DNA of 64,000 bases from Methanonatronarchaeales archaeon (GTDB lineage Archaea > Halobacteriota > Methanonatronarchaeia > JAANXF01). Below are positions 37,676 through 48,228 of this stretch, one piece after another. Numbering within the stretch: the stretch's first letter is position 1; the number at the start of each line of letters is the position of its first letter. The stretch is taken from positions 1-64,000 of the forward strand of contig JAANXF010000014.1 in assembly GCA_018263395.1 (NCBI GenBank). Direction: 5' to 3'. A program made the translations under genes and the position numbers. Below the pieces are notes generated by a model. It had not been told where the DNA came from, ran no database searches, and saw only the letters and a program-made list of their open reading frames with translations.

Positions 37676-39343
37676 CTAGGCGTGGGCGTAGCAGAAGACC
37701 GGAGGTGAGACCTCGTCGAGGCGGCAGAAGCCGTAGCGTTCGAACTGGACTATATCTCCGACTTTCAGGTCCGCCGCGGCCGGCTCCAGGGCTCCCGAGT
37801 CGTCTCCGTCCGGCTTGAGGACGCGGGTCTCCGGCGAGTCGGCAGGCAGCCACTGGAGGATGGGCACGCCGTCCTTCAAGATGGATAGGTCGTTCCCGAC
37901 GTAATTCGCCCTCAGGGGGTCGGTCGACGTGACCTCCAGGTTGTAGAGGTCCTTGAGCCGGAGCCGGTCTCCGACCGACAGGTCGTCGGCGTCTCCGGAG
38001 GGCACGACGAGGACCGGGTCCTCGGACACTTCTATCTCCCGGGTACCCCTCTCAGGGTGGTCGGGGTGGAGGGGCGGAGTCGCCTCGAAGCCGGGTCCCT
38101 CCACCCTCAGTGTGGCGGGTCCGGGCACGAAGAAGTAGCGGTCCGACCCGTCGTCAACCAGCTTGCGGTTCGCGGCGTACAGGTTCTTCCAGGAGAACTC
38201 GGCGTCGTTTTCGGAGAGACCGTGGCTCAGCACGGTCTCCCGAACGGCCTTTGGCCTTATTCCCCGCCTCCCGATCGCGCGCAGGGTTCCGAGCTCGATG
38301 TCGTCCCAGCCCCCGTATTGGCCGTCGTCTATTCTCGTCCTTATCTCGGAGGTGCTCAGCACGACTCCCCCGACGTGGAGGTGCCCGTGGTGGACGTACT
38401 CCGGCGGCTCCCATCCGAGGTGCTCATAGATGAACAGCTGCCTCCTGGTGTTGGCGAGGTGGTCCTTTCCGCGTATTACGTGGGTCACGCCGAGCAGGTG
38501 GTCGTCCACCGCGACGGAGAGGTTCATCAGGGGGTACACCCTGGCGTCCACGCGAGGGTGTGGGGCCTCGCTGATGCGCATCGCCGGGAAGTCACGGAGG
38601 GCCGGGTCGGGGTGCTCGACGTCCGTCCTGACCCGCACTGCGGCCTCTCCCTCCCCATAGTCATCGAACATCCTCTCGAACCTCTCACGGTTTTTATCCA
38701 CGGGTAGGGGTCGGCAGGGGCACTCCTCTGCGGCGTTCCTCAGTTCGTGGAACTCCTCCTCCGGGCAGGTGCAGACATAGGCGCCCTCGACCTCCACGAG
38801 CTTCTCTGCATACTCGTGGTACACCTCTATCCTGTCGCTCTGAAAAACTGTCTTGTCGGGCTCTACGCCGAGCCAGGCAAGGTCCCCTTCGATCAGCTCG
38901 TAGGCCTTCGGGTCCACGCGGGAGGGGTCGGTGTCCTCGAATCGCAGGAACAGTTCGCCGCCGTACCTCTCGGCGTAGTGGTCGTTCAGGACCGCGGCGC
39001 GGGCGTGGCCGAGGTGGAGTGGACCGCTAGGGTTTGGTGCGAACCTCAGCACAGCGGAGGACGTGTCTCCGGGGAGGTCGGGCAGCTCCCTCTCCTCCCT
39101 TTCCCCCTCGAAGAACGAGGGGTCCATCTCGCGGAGGCGCCTGGCCCTATCGTCGGCTGATAGGGAGTTGACCCTCTTCACGGCCCCCGCGGAGATTCGT
39201 CGCGCACCCTCCACGTCGCTCCGGAGCTCCGGGTTCTCTCCGAGGAGGTACCCCATAACGGGTCCCTCTCTGGCCTCGCCGTGCTCAACGGCGTTCTGCA
39301 GGGCGTAGAGGAAGGCCTGTCTCTCGGGCTCCATCGCCTCCAT
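37676..39343 (-). CDS. gltX: Glutamyl-tRNA synthetase (archaeal type)
   Basis: FAPNPSGPLHLGHARAAVLNDHYAERYGG; LSTSEIRTRIDDGQYGGWDD. Confidence 0.95.
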   Translation of the reverse strand: MEAMEPERQAFLYALQNAVEHGEAREGPVMGYLLGENPELRSDVEGARRISAGAVKRVNSLSADDRARRLREMDPSFFEGEREERELPDLPGDTSSAVLRFAPNPSGPLHLGHARAAVLNDHYAERYGGELFLRFEDTDPSRVDPKAYELIEGDLAWLGVEPDKTVFQSDRIEVYHEYAEKLVEVEGAYVCTCPEEEFHELRNAAEECPCRPLPVDKNRERFERMFDDYGEGEAAVRVRTDVEHPDPALRDFPAMRISEAPHPRVDARVYPLMNLSVAVDDHLLGVTHVIRGKDHLANTRRQLFIYEHLGWEPPEYVHHGHLHVGGVVLSTSEIRTRIDDGQYGGWDDIELGTLRAIGRRGIRPKAVRETVLSHGLSENDAEFSWKNLYAANRKLVDDGSDRYFFVPGPATLRVEGPGFEATPPLHPDHPERGTREIEVSEDPVLVVPSGDADDLSVGDRLRLKDLYNLEVTSTDPLRANYVGNDLSILKDGVPILQWLPADSPETRVLKPDGDDSGALEPAAADLKVGDIVQFERYGFCRLDEVSPPVFCYAHA

Positions 39344-39345
39344 CC

Positions 39346-40296
39346 TCAGAAGTTTCGCCTCACCATGTACCCGGATACCTCGAGGAGCGAGCTTTTCGCC
39401 CGGGTTTCCGATAGGCTCTCGAGGGACTCCCTGGCGTCAGAGAGGAGTTCCTCCGCCCTTTCCTCGGCGTAGGCGACGTGTCCGTCCCTCCTCAGGGCGT
39501 CTGTCAGTTCCGGGACCGCATCCCTGTCCCCGGTTTTCGCCCTCTCGAACAGCTCTTCCACGTCGGCGTCTCCGTGTTCCAGTCCGTGCAGCACTATAAG
39601 TGTCAGTTTGCCCTCCGCCAGGTCGCTCCCCCGTGGCTTCCCCAGCTCCTCCTCGTCAGTGGTCAGGTCGAGTACGTCGTCCTTGATCTGGAACGCCAGG
39701 CCGGACTTTCTGCCGAATTCCTCGAGTGCCTCCACCTCGCCGTCTGTGCCTCCTCCGAGCATACCCCCTACCCCGCACGCGAGGGCGTGTAGCTCGGCCG
39801 TCTTCCTGTCTATCATGGCGAGGTACTCCTCCTCGTCTGAGGGCGTCGACATGTCCATCGCCTGTCCCTCCGTTATCCTGTTGCAGCCCACGGCCAGCCT
39901 TCCGAGGGCCCTGACTACCCTCCTCGAGTCAGAGGCGGAGTTGGCGAGGGTTTCGAATGCCTTTGAGAACAGGAGGTCCGAGGCGAGGATTGCGGTGTCC
40001 TCGTCCCAGCCTACGTGCACCGAGGACACGCCCCTCCTCAGGTGGTCGTTGTCGAATACGTCGTCCTGCACCAGTGAGAAGGTGTGAACGAGCTCCACAG
40101 ATGCCGCGGCCTTAAGCGCTCCCTTCGGGTCCCCCCCCACGGCCTCGGAGGCGAGCAGCGTCATGACGGGGCGGTGCCTCTTGCCTCCGGCCTTCACGAG
40201 GTGCGATGCCGCGTCGTAAAGCTCGGCGGGTTCGCCGTCCAGGGCCGACAGGAGCTCGGCGTCGATGTCCCCCCTTCTCTCGTGCAGGATTTTCAA
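39346..40296 (-). CDS. idsA: Polyprenyl (geranylgeranyl) diphosphate synthase
   Basis: GKRHRPVMTLLA, VQDDVFDND, FQIKDDVLDL. Confidence 0.92.
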   Translation of the reverse strand: MKILHERRGDIDAELLSALDGEPAELYDAASHLVKAGGKRHRPVMTLLASEAVGGDPKGALKAAASVELVHTFSLVQDDVFDNDHLRRGVSSVHVGWDEDTAILASDLLFSKAFETLANSASDSRRVVRALGRLAVGCNRITEGQAMDMSTPSDEEEYLAMIDRKTAELHALACGVGGMLGGGTDGEVEALEEFGRKSGLAFQIKDDVLDLTTDEEELGKPRGSDLAEGKLTLIVLHGLEHGDADVEELFERAKTGDRDAVPELTDALRRDGHVAYAEERAEELLSDARESLESLSETRAKSSLLEVSGYMVRRNF

Positions 40297-41630
40297 GAGA
40301 TTACCATCTCCTGTCCGTTGCGCATCAGGTGGACGTCCTCCCCCATACGGTAACCCATCGATTCGGTGAGGTCGACGAACCCGCTCATCATATCGAGGGG
40401 GGCGTGGGCAGGGAACAGGTGCTGCGGCTGGAGCATCTTTATCATGTCGTACAGGTCCTGTTTCCCGGCGTGTCCAGATACGTGTACGTCCTGAAACAGC
40501 CTCGCTCCCTTCATCCTGAGCTTTGTCTCCATGGAGTACCTGTTCGCTATAGTGAGCGGGTTGGGTATGCGGCGTGCCGAGAACACGACCTGGTCCTCCG
40601 GTTCGGCCTCGTACGGAAGCGTCTCGTTGGCTATCCGTGTCAGCGTCGCACCTGGTTCGCCCTGGTGGCCGGTGACTATCAGGAGGTAGTTTTCTTTCCC
40701 GTCCTTCATTACTTTCCGCATGATGTCCTCCCTCGCCTTAGGGTGGCCGTAGATTCCGATGTCCCCGGGCAGGTCGACGATTCCGAGCTTTTCCGCGGTG
40801 GTGATGTACTTGTCCATCGAGCGGCCGAAGAGCAGGGGTCTGCGGTCCATCGCCTCCGCGGCTTCCACGATGCTCTTTATCCTGGCTACGTGGCTGCTGA
40901 AGGTGGTGACCATTACGCCCACGTCCTCGTTCTCCGCCTCGTGGAGCGTCTGGTTCACCATCATTCGGGCCACCGATTCGCTGGGCGACATGCCCTCGGT
41001 CTCGACGTTTACGCACTCGATTACCGCGCATATTACACCCTCCCTGCCTATCTGGCGAAGCCTCTTGAAGTCCGGCGGGTCCTCCATCACCGGGTTCCTG
41101 TCGAACCGGAAGTCCAGCGCGTAAACGATCGCCCCCTCCGGCGTGTGTATTACCACAGTCGTCGTCTGCGGAATCGAGTGCTTCGTGTGTACGAATTCCA
41201 CCACCAGGTCGTCCGACACCTGGTACCTCTTGCCTGGCTCCACCGTCTGCAGCTCGTTCTCGACCTTGAACCGCTTCTCCCAGCTTATTTTGTCCTTGAT
41301 GAGTTCCATGGCGAAAGGCGTGGCCATGATGGGCGCGTCGTACCGGTGTGCCAGCTTAGGAACCGCCCCGATGTGGTCCAGGTGGCCGTGGCTGCAGACT
41401 ATCGCCTTGACCTCGCCGTCCAGGTCGCCCATAACGGTGTCGTCCGGTATGGCCCCCATCTCTATGAGGTCAAGGCTCTCCATCGTCTCTGTCCTCGTCT
41501 CGCCGTGGATCTGAACCCTGTCGAGGTTAAGACCCATGTCGAGTATTACCACTTCGTCCCCGGCACGAACCGCGGTCATGTTTTTCCCCACCTCTTCGTA
41601 TCCTCCTATCGCTTTGATTCCAATCTCCAT
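40293..41630 (-). CDS. rnj: Ribonuclease J
   Basis: CSHGHLDHIGAVPKLAHRY metallo-beta-lactamase motif and beta-CASP features. Confidence 0.92.
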   Translation of the reverse strand: MEIGIKAIGGYEEVGKNMTAVRAGDEVVILDMGLNLDRVQIHGETRTETMESLDLIEMGAIPDDTVMGDLDGEVKAIVCSHGHLDHIGAVPKLAHRYDAPIMATPFAMELIKDKISWEKRFKVENELQTVEPGKRYQVSDDLVVEFVHTKHSIPQTTTVVIHTPEGAIVYALDFRFDRNPVMEDPPDFKRLRQIGREGVICAVIECVNVETEGMSPSESVARMMVNQTLHEAENEDVGVMVTTFSSHVARIKSIVEAAEAMDRRPLLFGRSMDKYITTAEKLGIVDLPGDIGIYGHPKAREDIMRKVMKDGKENYLLIVTGHQGEPGATLTRIANETLPYEAEPEDQVVFSARRIPNPLTIANRYSMETKLRMKGARLFQDVHVSGHAGKQDLYDMIKMLQPQHLFPAHAPLDMMSGFVDLTESMGYRMGEDVHLMRNGQEMVIS

Positions 41631-41633
41631 AGA

Positions 41634-42713
41634 CTACCTCCTCGAGAGCATCTCGATTTCGAACCCCCTCTGTTCGAGGGCCCGTGCAGTTTTTCCCGTG
41701 ACTGTGAGTGGCGCAGACTTCAACTCGTCGACGTCTCCGCTTCCCGTAAGGAACATGGCGGCCCTGAGCCCCGATCCCCACCGCTGGAGCGTCCTCTCGA
41801 CGTCCTCTCCTCCCCTGCTGGCGGGCCCGAGGAAGGGAAGCGCCGCACCCGCGACGTCAGAACCGAGGGCGAGGGACTTGGCCGCGTCGAGGCCGCTTCT
41901 CACGCCTCCGCTGGCCATCACCTCTGCACCGGAGCCGGAGCACTCGACGATGGACTGAACCGTCGGGATTCCCCACTCCCTGAACACCTCCCCGAGGTGG
42001 GTCCCGGTCTCCTCGTCGCGGCCTCTGACACGGTGGAGCTCCACCGCGGACCAGCTGGTTCCGCCGAGGCCCGACACGTCGATGGCCTCCACCCCTGCCT
42101 CCACTAGGCGCCCCGCCGTCTCACGCGATATACCGGCACCCGTCTCCTTTACGAGGACCGGCACGGAGAGCCCCGAGCAGAGCTCCTCCAGGCCCTCAAG
42201 TAGCCCGGCGGCGGCCGTGTCGCCCTCCGGCTGAACCGCCTCCTGCGTGAAGTTGAGGTGTACCGCCAGTCCCCCTGCGCCTATCATATCGACCGCCCTC
42301 TCGGCTTCGTCGATGCCGTAGTCCTCGGCGAGCTGGGCGCCTCCCACGTTCGCTATCCTGAGCACGTCGGGCGCCTCCTCCCGGACGACCGAGTACGTGG
42401 AGACGAGGTCCGTCTCCTCCAGGCCGGCCCTCTGGCTACCGATGCCTAGGGCCACGCCGACGGATTGAGCCGCCCTGGCGAGGTTCCTGTTTATCGCCTC
42501 GGCCCTTTCGTGTCCTCCGGTCATGGCGGCGATTACGAGGGGCATGGACAGTTCGTGGTTCAGGAAGGACCAGCTCGGGTCCACGTCCGACATGTCGAGT
42601 TCGGGGAGTGCCTCGTGCACCAGCCTCACGTCCTCGAAACCGGTGGACGCCCGGGCCTCGACCTCGTCCCGGAGGCATATCTCGATGTGCTCGAGCTTCC
42701 GCTCGTCTATCAA
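41634..42713 (-). CDS. fni: Type II isopentenyl-diphosphate isomerase
   Basis: RKLEHIEICL, GIGSQRA, VLVKETGAGIS, GGTSW. Confidence 0.93.
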   Translation of the reverse strand: MIDERKLEHIEICLRDEVEARASTGFEDVRLVHEALPELDMSDVDPSWSFLNHELSMPLVIAAMTGGHERAEAINRNLARAAQSVGVALGIGSQRAGLEETDLVSTYSVVREEAPDVLRIANVGGAQLAEDYGIDEAERAVDMIGAGGLAVHLNFTQEAVQPEGDTAAAGLLEGLEELCSGLSVPVLVKETGAGISRETAGRLVEAGVEAIDVSGLGGTSWSAVELHRVRGRDEETGTHLGEVFREWGIPTVQSIVECSGSGAEVMASGGVRSGLDAAKSLALGSDVAGAALPFLGPASRGGEDVERTLQRWGSGLRAAMFLTGSGDVDELKSAPLTVTGKTARALEQRGFEIEMLSRR

Positions 42714-43441
42714 GGCGAGACCTCCGTCCCTATCCTCTCGCCCTTGAGAAACCTTTCTACGTTCCCGGGGACCGAGGCGTTGAAGACGAATCCGCTTAGG
42801 CCGAGACGCATCAGTGAGCGCACCTTGTTCTCCATTCCGCCGGTTGCATCAATCCCGCTCCCCCCGTAAAACTCTATCTCATCGATCGAGGACCCGTCCA
42901 CGAAGTCTATCACCTCTCCATCGGCGTTCAGTACCCCGTCCACGTCCGTTCCAAAACCCACGGATGACGCATCGAACCTCTCTGCGAGCTGCGCGAGCAC
43001 CTCATCGCCCGAGACGACGGTAACGTCCCCCTCCGATACGACGACGTCCCCATGCAGGACGGGCATTACGCCGCTCTCCAGCATGCGGTTCACTGCACCC
43101 AGAAACATCTCCTCGATTCGGCCCCCCTTGGCGAGGCAGCAGCTGAGGGGCCTGACGGGCAGAGCAGGGACCCTCTGCTCGACCAGGGCACCCACGAGCA
43201 GCTGGGTCAGTTCGGAGACCGCCCTGTGGGTAACTGACGCCCCCAGCAACCTGTCCTCGGGGCCCCCTGACAGGTATTCGTCCACGTGCGGGTGACCGAA
43301 GGAGCCGGCGCCGTGTACCAGTACTAGGTCCTCGGGCCCCGCCGCGAGCTCTCCCGCGACTCTCGCGGTGGCCCCACGCCTGAGCGCCTCCTTCCCCTCC
43401 TTGTCCGTAAGGACGCTTCCACCGATTTTCAGGACCCTCAC
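42710..43441 (-). CDS. Isopentenyl phosphate kinase
   Basis: VLKIGGSVLTDKEG, LVHGAGSFGHPHV, GIDATGGMENKV; GTG start. Confidence 0.93.
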   Translation of the reverse strand: MRVLKIGGSVLTDKEGKEALRRGATARVAGELAAGPEDLVLVHGAGSFGHPHVDEYLSGGPEDRLLGASVTHRAVSELTQLLVGALVEQRVPALPVRPLSCCLAKGGRIEEMFLGAVNRMLESGVMPVLHGDVVVSEGDVTVVSGDEVLAQLAERFDASSVGFGTDVDGVLNADGEVIDFVDGSSIDEIEFYGGSGIDATGGMENKVRSLMRLGLSGFVFNASVPGNVERFLKGERIGTEVSP

Positions 43442-44367
43442 CCCGAAACCACCCCCTGCCGGTCCAGCGAGAGGGGCAGGGCCTCCCCGCCCGCCTCCTC
43501 GATTGCCGACTCGATTGAGCGGCCGGAGCCGAGGGCAACTATGCATCCTCCTCCGCCCGCACCTGTAATTTTTGCACCGCTCGCCCCTCCGGTTCTGGCG
43601 GAGTGAACCATGGAGGAGAGACGCGGAGTCGAGACGCCGAGGGCCTCGAGGAGCCCGTGGTTGACGTCCATGAGCACTCCGACGCTCTCGGTGTCGCCTG
43701 ATTCCAGCGCCTCCAGGCCATCCCGGGACACCTCTCCAATCGTCTTTATTACGTGCCTGACGGAAGGAAATCTCTCACTCATATCCCCCACCATCTCGAC
43801 GAGTTCCCCCGTGGCACCGGTTTCACCCGTGTCGCCTGCGACGAGGTCGAGGGATCCCGTGTCGACCTGCTCGAACCTGTTCCTGCCGGTCTCCACGACG
43901 TTGACTCCGCCCATCGTGGAAACGTAGGTATCGGTGGGGCTGGCCGACCCCTGAACGTCCCTCTCCACGCCGTGTGCCAGGGAGGCGATTTCCTCCCGGG
44001 ACAGCTCGAGACCGGCGTGCCTCGAGGCTGCGTGAATAGTCGCCACCGTCACGGCGGCGCTGCTCCCGAGGCCGGAGCCCACCGGGATGTCGGAATCCGT
44101 CGTGACGTTCAACCCCCTGGCCCCGGCGCTTTTCGCGGCCCCGAACACGTACCTGAGGAAGGGGTCGACCCCTTCCAGGTCCCCGTCGTGGTCGATGGTC
44201 GCCGTCGAGTCGAGGTTACGGGCCTCGACGCGAATCCGGGAGTCGCCCCGCTCCTCCAACTGCACCCGTGCCCGTAGGTCCACGGCCGCGGCAACCGCGG
44301 GCTCCCCGTACACGACGGCGTGTTCGCCGAAGAGGTACACCTTCGCGGGGGCGGAGCTCTGAATCAT
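43438..44367 (-). CDS. mvk: Mevalonate kinase
   Basis: SAPAKVYLFGEHAVVYGEPA, PVGSGLGSSAAVTVA. Confidence 0.95.
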   Translation of the reverse strand: MIQSSAPAKVYLFGEHAVVYGEPAVAAAVDLRARVQLEERGDSRIRVEARNLDSTATIDHDGDLEGVDPFLRYVFGAAKSAGARGLNVTTDSDIPVGSGLGSSAAVTVATIHAASRHAGLELSREEIASLAHGVERDVQGSASPTDTYVSTMGGVNVVETGRNRFEQVDTGSLDLVAGDTGETGATGELVEMVGDMSERFPSVRHVIKTIGEVSRDGLEALESGDTESVGVLMDVNHGLLEALGVSTPRLSSMVHSARTGGASGAKITGAGGGGCIVALGSGRSIESAIEEAGGEALPLSLDRQGVVSG

Positions 44368-45122
44368 GTGAAGCTCACCGAACAGTACCCGACTACGCTG
44401 GAATCGTCGCCAGTAACCGCCTCGCTGGTCGAATAACCCAGTAAACTGGGCTCTAGTTCACTCCTCAGTGCGAGCTCGACCGCGACGGCCACGGGGCCGT
44501 AGCCGCAGAAGGAGCCCGTCGAGGCCTCCCCGTACAGCCCCGCCTCGTCGAGTTCCAGTATCCTCTCGATAAATCGTTCGTCGCGCTCCCGGGCCACGCT
44601 CAGGGGGGCGTGGTGCGTAAGGTCGCTGCTGACGAGTACGCCCACGCTGTCGAAGTGGGGCTCCAGTTCCTCGGCCACGACCCTGGCCGCCTCCGGCCCC
44701 TGGTCCCTCATGCATACCGGGACTATGGATAACCCGTCGTGGAGAACCTGCAGAATCGGAAGCAGCACCTCAAGGGAGTGCTCCCGGGAGTGCGACGACT
44801 CGTCGACCGGGATGTCGATATCCCTTACCAGCTTCCTGTTAACCGGCACCCTGCCCAGAGGCGTGGACCAGTCCTGATCCGAGAGAGCGATGGCCTTCCC
44901 CACGCCGGTGTGGTTGGGGCCGACGAGCACGTAGGTTTTGAACTCGTCGACTGCGCCGCAGGATTCCGCGGCCAGGGAGCCGCTGTAGGGATACCCTGCG
45001 TGGGGGGCTATGGCGGCTCTCGCATCTCCCCTGCCCCGCTCCTCGATTAGGCCGTTTACTGTTTTCAGCAGTTCGTCCGGGTCCCCGGGGTAGAAGGCGC
45101 CCGCCGCCGCAGTGCGCCTCAA
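44364..45122 (-). CDS. Memo family protein (AmmeMemoRadiSam system protein B)
   Basis: AAGAFYPGDPDELL, APHAGYPYSGSLAAE, LVGPNHTGVG. Confidence 0.92.
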   Translation of the reverse strand: MRRTAAAGAFYPGDPDELLKTVNGLIEERGRGDARAAIAPHAGYPYSGSLAAESCGAVDEFKTYVLVGPNHTGVGKAIALSDQDWSTPLGRVPVNRKLVRDIDIPVDESSHSREHSLEVLLPILQVLHDGLSIVPVCMRDQGPEAARVVAEELEPHFDSVGVLVSSDLTHHAPLSVARERDERFIERILELDEAGLYGEASTGSFCGYGPVAVAVELALRSELEPSLLGYSTSEAVTGDDSSVVGYCSVSFT

Positions 45123-45179
45123 TGCTTCTCCCTGCCCGACCGCGTCGCCGGCTCCTGTTCAGGGGTCATCTGCCTGTAC

Positions 45180-45788
45180 CTACAGTTCTTCCTCGAAGTC
45201 CTCCACTCCGAAGTTGAACTCGGCGTCCTCGGGGAGGCGACCCTGGTGCCTGGCCGTCTCTCTGGCCAGCGCCCAGTACACCGTGGCGAGTGCCCTGCGG
45301 CCCTTGTTGTTAACCGGGATGACGAGGTCCACCTCCGAAACCTCGTTGTTGCTGTCGCACAGCGCGATTACCGGTATACCCACCTGCGTGGCCTCCTCGA
45401 TGGCCTGCTGGTCACCCATGGGGTCCGTGGCCACCAGTACCTCGGGCTCGAGGTATCCGTCGAGCTCCGGGTTGGTCATCGTTCCGGGGACGAACCTCCC
45501 CACCCTGCTCTCCCCGCCGACTATACGGGCGAAGAGCTTGGCCGGCTCGTGGCCGTACTGCCTCGAACTCACGACGAGTACGTTCTCGGGGTCGTAGCGG
45601 GCCAGAATCTCGGCCGCCACCCTGATCCTCTCGTCCGTCCTGTTCAGGTCTATTATGTACAGGCCGTCGTTTCTGACCCTCTCGATGAAGGGTTCCATCC
45701 CCTTCGTCTTGTGCTGGGTCCCCAGCTGTACCGCCGCCGCCTGGTACTCCTCCAAAGGCAACAGGTGCTCCTCCGTACTCACAGACAT
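45180..45788 (-). CDS. rps2: 30S ribosomal protein S2
   Basis: YQAAAVQLGTQHKT...FVPGTMTNPELDGYLEPEVLVATDP. Confidence 0.96.
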   Translation of the reverse strand: MSVSTEEHLLPLEEYQAAAVQLGTQHKTKGMEPFIERVRNDGLYIIDLNRTDERIRVAAEILARYDPENVLVVSSRQYGHEPAKLFARIVGGESRVGRFVPGTMTNPELDGYLEPEVLVATDPMGDQQAIEEATQVGIPVIALCDSNNEVSEVDLVIPVNNKGRRALATVYWALARETARHQGRLPEDAEFNFGVEDFEEEL

Positions 45789-45803
45789 GTATATTTCCTC
45801 ACC

Positions 45804-46994
45804 TCAAATCATCTCCTCTATTCTGAGAAGTTCGTTCAGTTTTGAGACCCTCTCACCGCCCACGATGCCGCACTTTATGAACGGCGAACCGAGGGCGGTC
45901 GCGACGTGGGACAGGTACGCGTCGGAGGTCTCGCCCGACCGGTGGGAGACCACGATTCCGTAACCGTTGTCTTGAGCCGTTTCAACCGCCATCCAGGTTC
46001 CGGTAAGGGTCCCCACTTGGTTCGGCTTGATGAGTACCGCATCGGCGGCGTCGAGTTCGACTCCCAGCTCAATCCTTCCGGCGTTGGTTACGAACAGGTC
46101 GTCGCCGCAGACCGTGGCGTCGACGCGGGAGGAGAGCTCTGCAAAGCCCTCGAAGTCCTCCTCCTCCAGCGGGTCCTCCACGTAGATCAGGTCGAAGTCA
46201 TCGCAGAGGGACTCCACGTATTCCATCTGGGCCCCCTTGTCCCGCTTTCCGTCGCTGTAGACGTAATCGGAGCCGTCGTAGAGCTCTGACGCCGCGAAGT
46301 CCAGACCCATTCCGAGCCGGACGTCCAGCCGCGCCTCCACCTCGTCGCACACGTCGCGAATTACTTCGAGTATATCCGGTGCGTCGAGGGTGGATATCCA
46401 GGCACCCTCGTCGCCCCTGCCTCCGGCCAAGCCGCCCAGCTGTTCCAGCCTCCTGCCGGTCAGGCGGTGAACCTCCGCGTTTGCCAGCACAGCGCCCCGC
46501 GCCGAATCGGCCTCCTCCGCCGCCACGAGGAACTCCTGTATGTCTGTCCCGGCCCCGGCGTGGCTCCCTCCGCCCACCACGTTTCCGAGGGGGAACGGCA
46601 CCCTCTTGGCGTACAGTCCTCCCAGGTACTCGAAGAGCGGGAGACCTCTTTCCGATGCGGCGGCCTTTGCAGTTGCCAGCGATACCGCAACCGCACCGTT
46701 TCCGCCGACGTCTCCGAAGCCGTTTCCGCCGACGTCCTGCAGCGCCGTGTCGACGAGGTCCTGGTGGCCCGCGTTCACTCCGACGAGCTCCGATTCGACC
46801 TTTTCCCGAACGGCCTCCACGCTCTCCTCTGCCGAACCGTTTCTGAACGGCGTTACCTCGTTACTGCCCGTGGAAGCTCCGCTCGGAGCCGAAGCCCTTC
46901 CGAATCCCTCGCGGGTGTACACCTCCGCCTCGACGGTCCGGTCCCCCCTGCTGTCCAGAATCGTGCGGGCTTCGACCCGTTCTATTACGCCCAT
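45804..46994 (-). CDS. eno: Enolase
   Basis: ARTILDSRGDRTVEAEV, IKPNQVGTLTGT, VVSHRSGETSD. Confidence 0.96.
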   Translation of the reverse strand: MGVIERVEARTILDSRGDRTVEAEVYTREGFGRASAPSGASTGSNEVTPFRNGSAEESVEAVREKVESELVGVNAGHQDLVDTALQDVGGNGFGDVGGNGAVAVSLATAKAAASERGLPLFEYLGGLYAKRVPFPLGNVVGGGSHAGAGTDIQEFLVAAEEADSARGAVLANAEVHRLTGRRLEQLGGLAGGRGDEGAWISTLDAPDILEVIRDVCDEVEARLDVRLGMGLDFAASELYDGSDYVYSDGKRDKGAQMEYVESLCDDFDLIYVEDPLEEEDFEGFAELSSRVDATVCGDDLFVTNAGRIELGVELDAADAVLIKPNQVGTLTGTWMAVETAQDNGYGIVVSHRSGETSDAYLSHVATALGSPFIKCGIVGGERVSKLNELLRIEEMI

Positions 46995-47203
46995 CAGACC
47001 TTCGGGAACCGGGGTAACCCTCTTTTCTCGCTTCTCTTCACGGTGAGGGGCAGTTCGTCTGCCTCCAGCTCCCTCTTGGCGATGTCGATGGCCTCGTCAC
47101 GGGCGGAGGCCTCCACCATCAGGGGTGCGCCGAGCGACACCTGAAGCGCCCTGGCCCCTATCAGGCGGGCCTTTTCGTACCTCGTGTAATTTTCTTCGGT
47201 CAC
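46994..47203 (-). CDS. rpoK: RNA polymerase subunit K
   Basis: YTRYEKARLIGARALQVSLGAPLMVE. Confidence 0.95.
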   Translation of the reverse strand: MTEENYTRYEKARLIGARALQVSLGAPLMVEASARDEAIDIAKRELEADELPLTVKRSEKRGLPRFPKV

Positions 47204-47211
47204 GTTTCACC

Positions 47212-47403
47212 TCAGTATAACGGAATTACCTCGTCCAGAACGTCCGCGTGGGAGAGCAGGTGGCGGCGGCAGCAGTACCTCACCATATCGAGGTCGTCCA
47301 TAACCTCCCCCTCGTCCTCGCCGGCCTCCACCCTATCGCGGTATTCCTCCCACACGCTTCCAATCACATTTCCGCAGCTTACGCACCTTACCGGTATTAT
47401 CAT
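47212..47403 (-). CDS. rpoN: RNA polymerase subunit N
   Basis: MIIPVRCVSCGNVIGSVWEEY..YCCRRHLLSH. Confidence 0.96.
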   Translation of the reverse strand: MIIPVRCVSCGNVIGSVWEEYRDRVEAGEDEGEVMDDLDMVRYCCRRHLLSHADVLDEVIPLY

Positions 47404-47407
47404 CGTC

Positions 47408-47806
47408 TCACCTGTACGATTTCTGTCTGCGGGCCCTCGCTCCGGGTCCGCCGTACTTCTTTGGCTCCTTCTGTCTGACGTCGTTGATGAGGAGGGCCCT
47501 GTCGTGCTCCATGTACAGGTCGCGAAGGGACTGGTCCCCGGTGAACTTCCAGAGGCCCCTGGCTATGGCGGTTCTGACGGCGTCGGCCTGGCCGCTTCTA
47601 CCTCCTCCCTCGACGTTTACGTCTATGTCGACGGTCTCCGACACGTCCCCGGCTAGGTCGAGGGGTTCACGTATCCTGAGGCGTGCCCCTTCCGACCGGT
47701 AGGCACGCAGTGGAACCTTGTTCACCCTGACCCTGCCCTCGCCCTTCGTCACCGTGGACCTCGCCACCGCAGTCTTCCTCTTTCCGCTCTCGTTTATGAT
47801 CTTCAT
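47408..47806 (-). CDS. rps9: 30S ribosomal protein S9
   Basis: [21 protein letters not shown]. Confidence 0.96.
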   Translation of the reverse strand: MKIINESGKRKTAVARSTVTKGEGRVRVNKVPLRAYRSEGARLRIREPLDLAGDVSETVDIDVNVEGGGRSGQADAVRTAIARGLWKFTGDQSLRDLYMEHDRALLINDVRQKEPKKYGGPGARARRQKSYR

Positions 47807-47814
47807 ATATGCAC

Positions 47815-48228
47815 CTAGAAGTTCGAGCCGAGGTGGCTGCTCACCTCTCCGAGCTCCACGTGGACCCCGCTTCTCAGCGATGCGTCCTCGAACCTGTTCC
47901 TCTCCTCGCCCTCGAATTCCCTCGGGATTCCGACGTAGACCTTTACGCGGTCGAACGCCTCGCGTCCCGACGCCTTGCTCTGAGGAAGCATTCCGCGTAT
48001 CGTCCTCCTTAAAATCCTGTCCGGCCGCCTCGGGAAGTGTGGGCCGTTGTCCTTGTCGCCCCTGTCGTACTTCTCCTTGTACCTGTCCAGGATTTTCTTC
48101 CTCCTTCCCGTGATTACCGCCTTCTCGGCGTTGACCACCCTCACCCGTTCACCGCTCTGTGCCAGTTCTGCCACGCTGCTGGCGAGTCGTCCGAGTACCT
48201 GTCCTTCGCCGTCAATTATCATGGTCAC
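47815..48228 (-). CDS. rpl13: 50S ribosomal protein L13
   Basis: [33 protein letters not shown]. Confidence 0.95.
   Translation of the reverse strand: MTMIIDGEGQVLGRLASSVAELAQSGERVRVVNAEKAVITGRRKKILDRYKEKYDRGDKDNGPHFPRRPDRILRRTIRGMLPQSKASGREAFDRVKVYVGIPREFEGEERNRFEDASLRSGVHVELGEVSSHLGSNF

Noticed and set aside
40206-42107. 633-aa plus-strand ORF
   Set aside because: Antisense to idsA, rnj and fni, all with strong motifs; a GC-rich shadow ORF.
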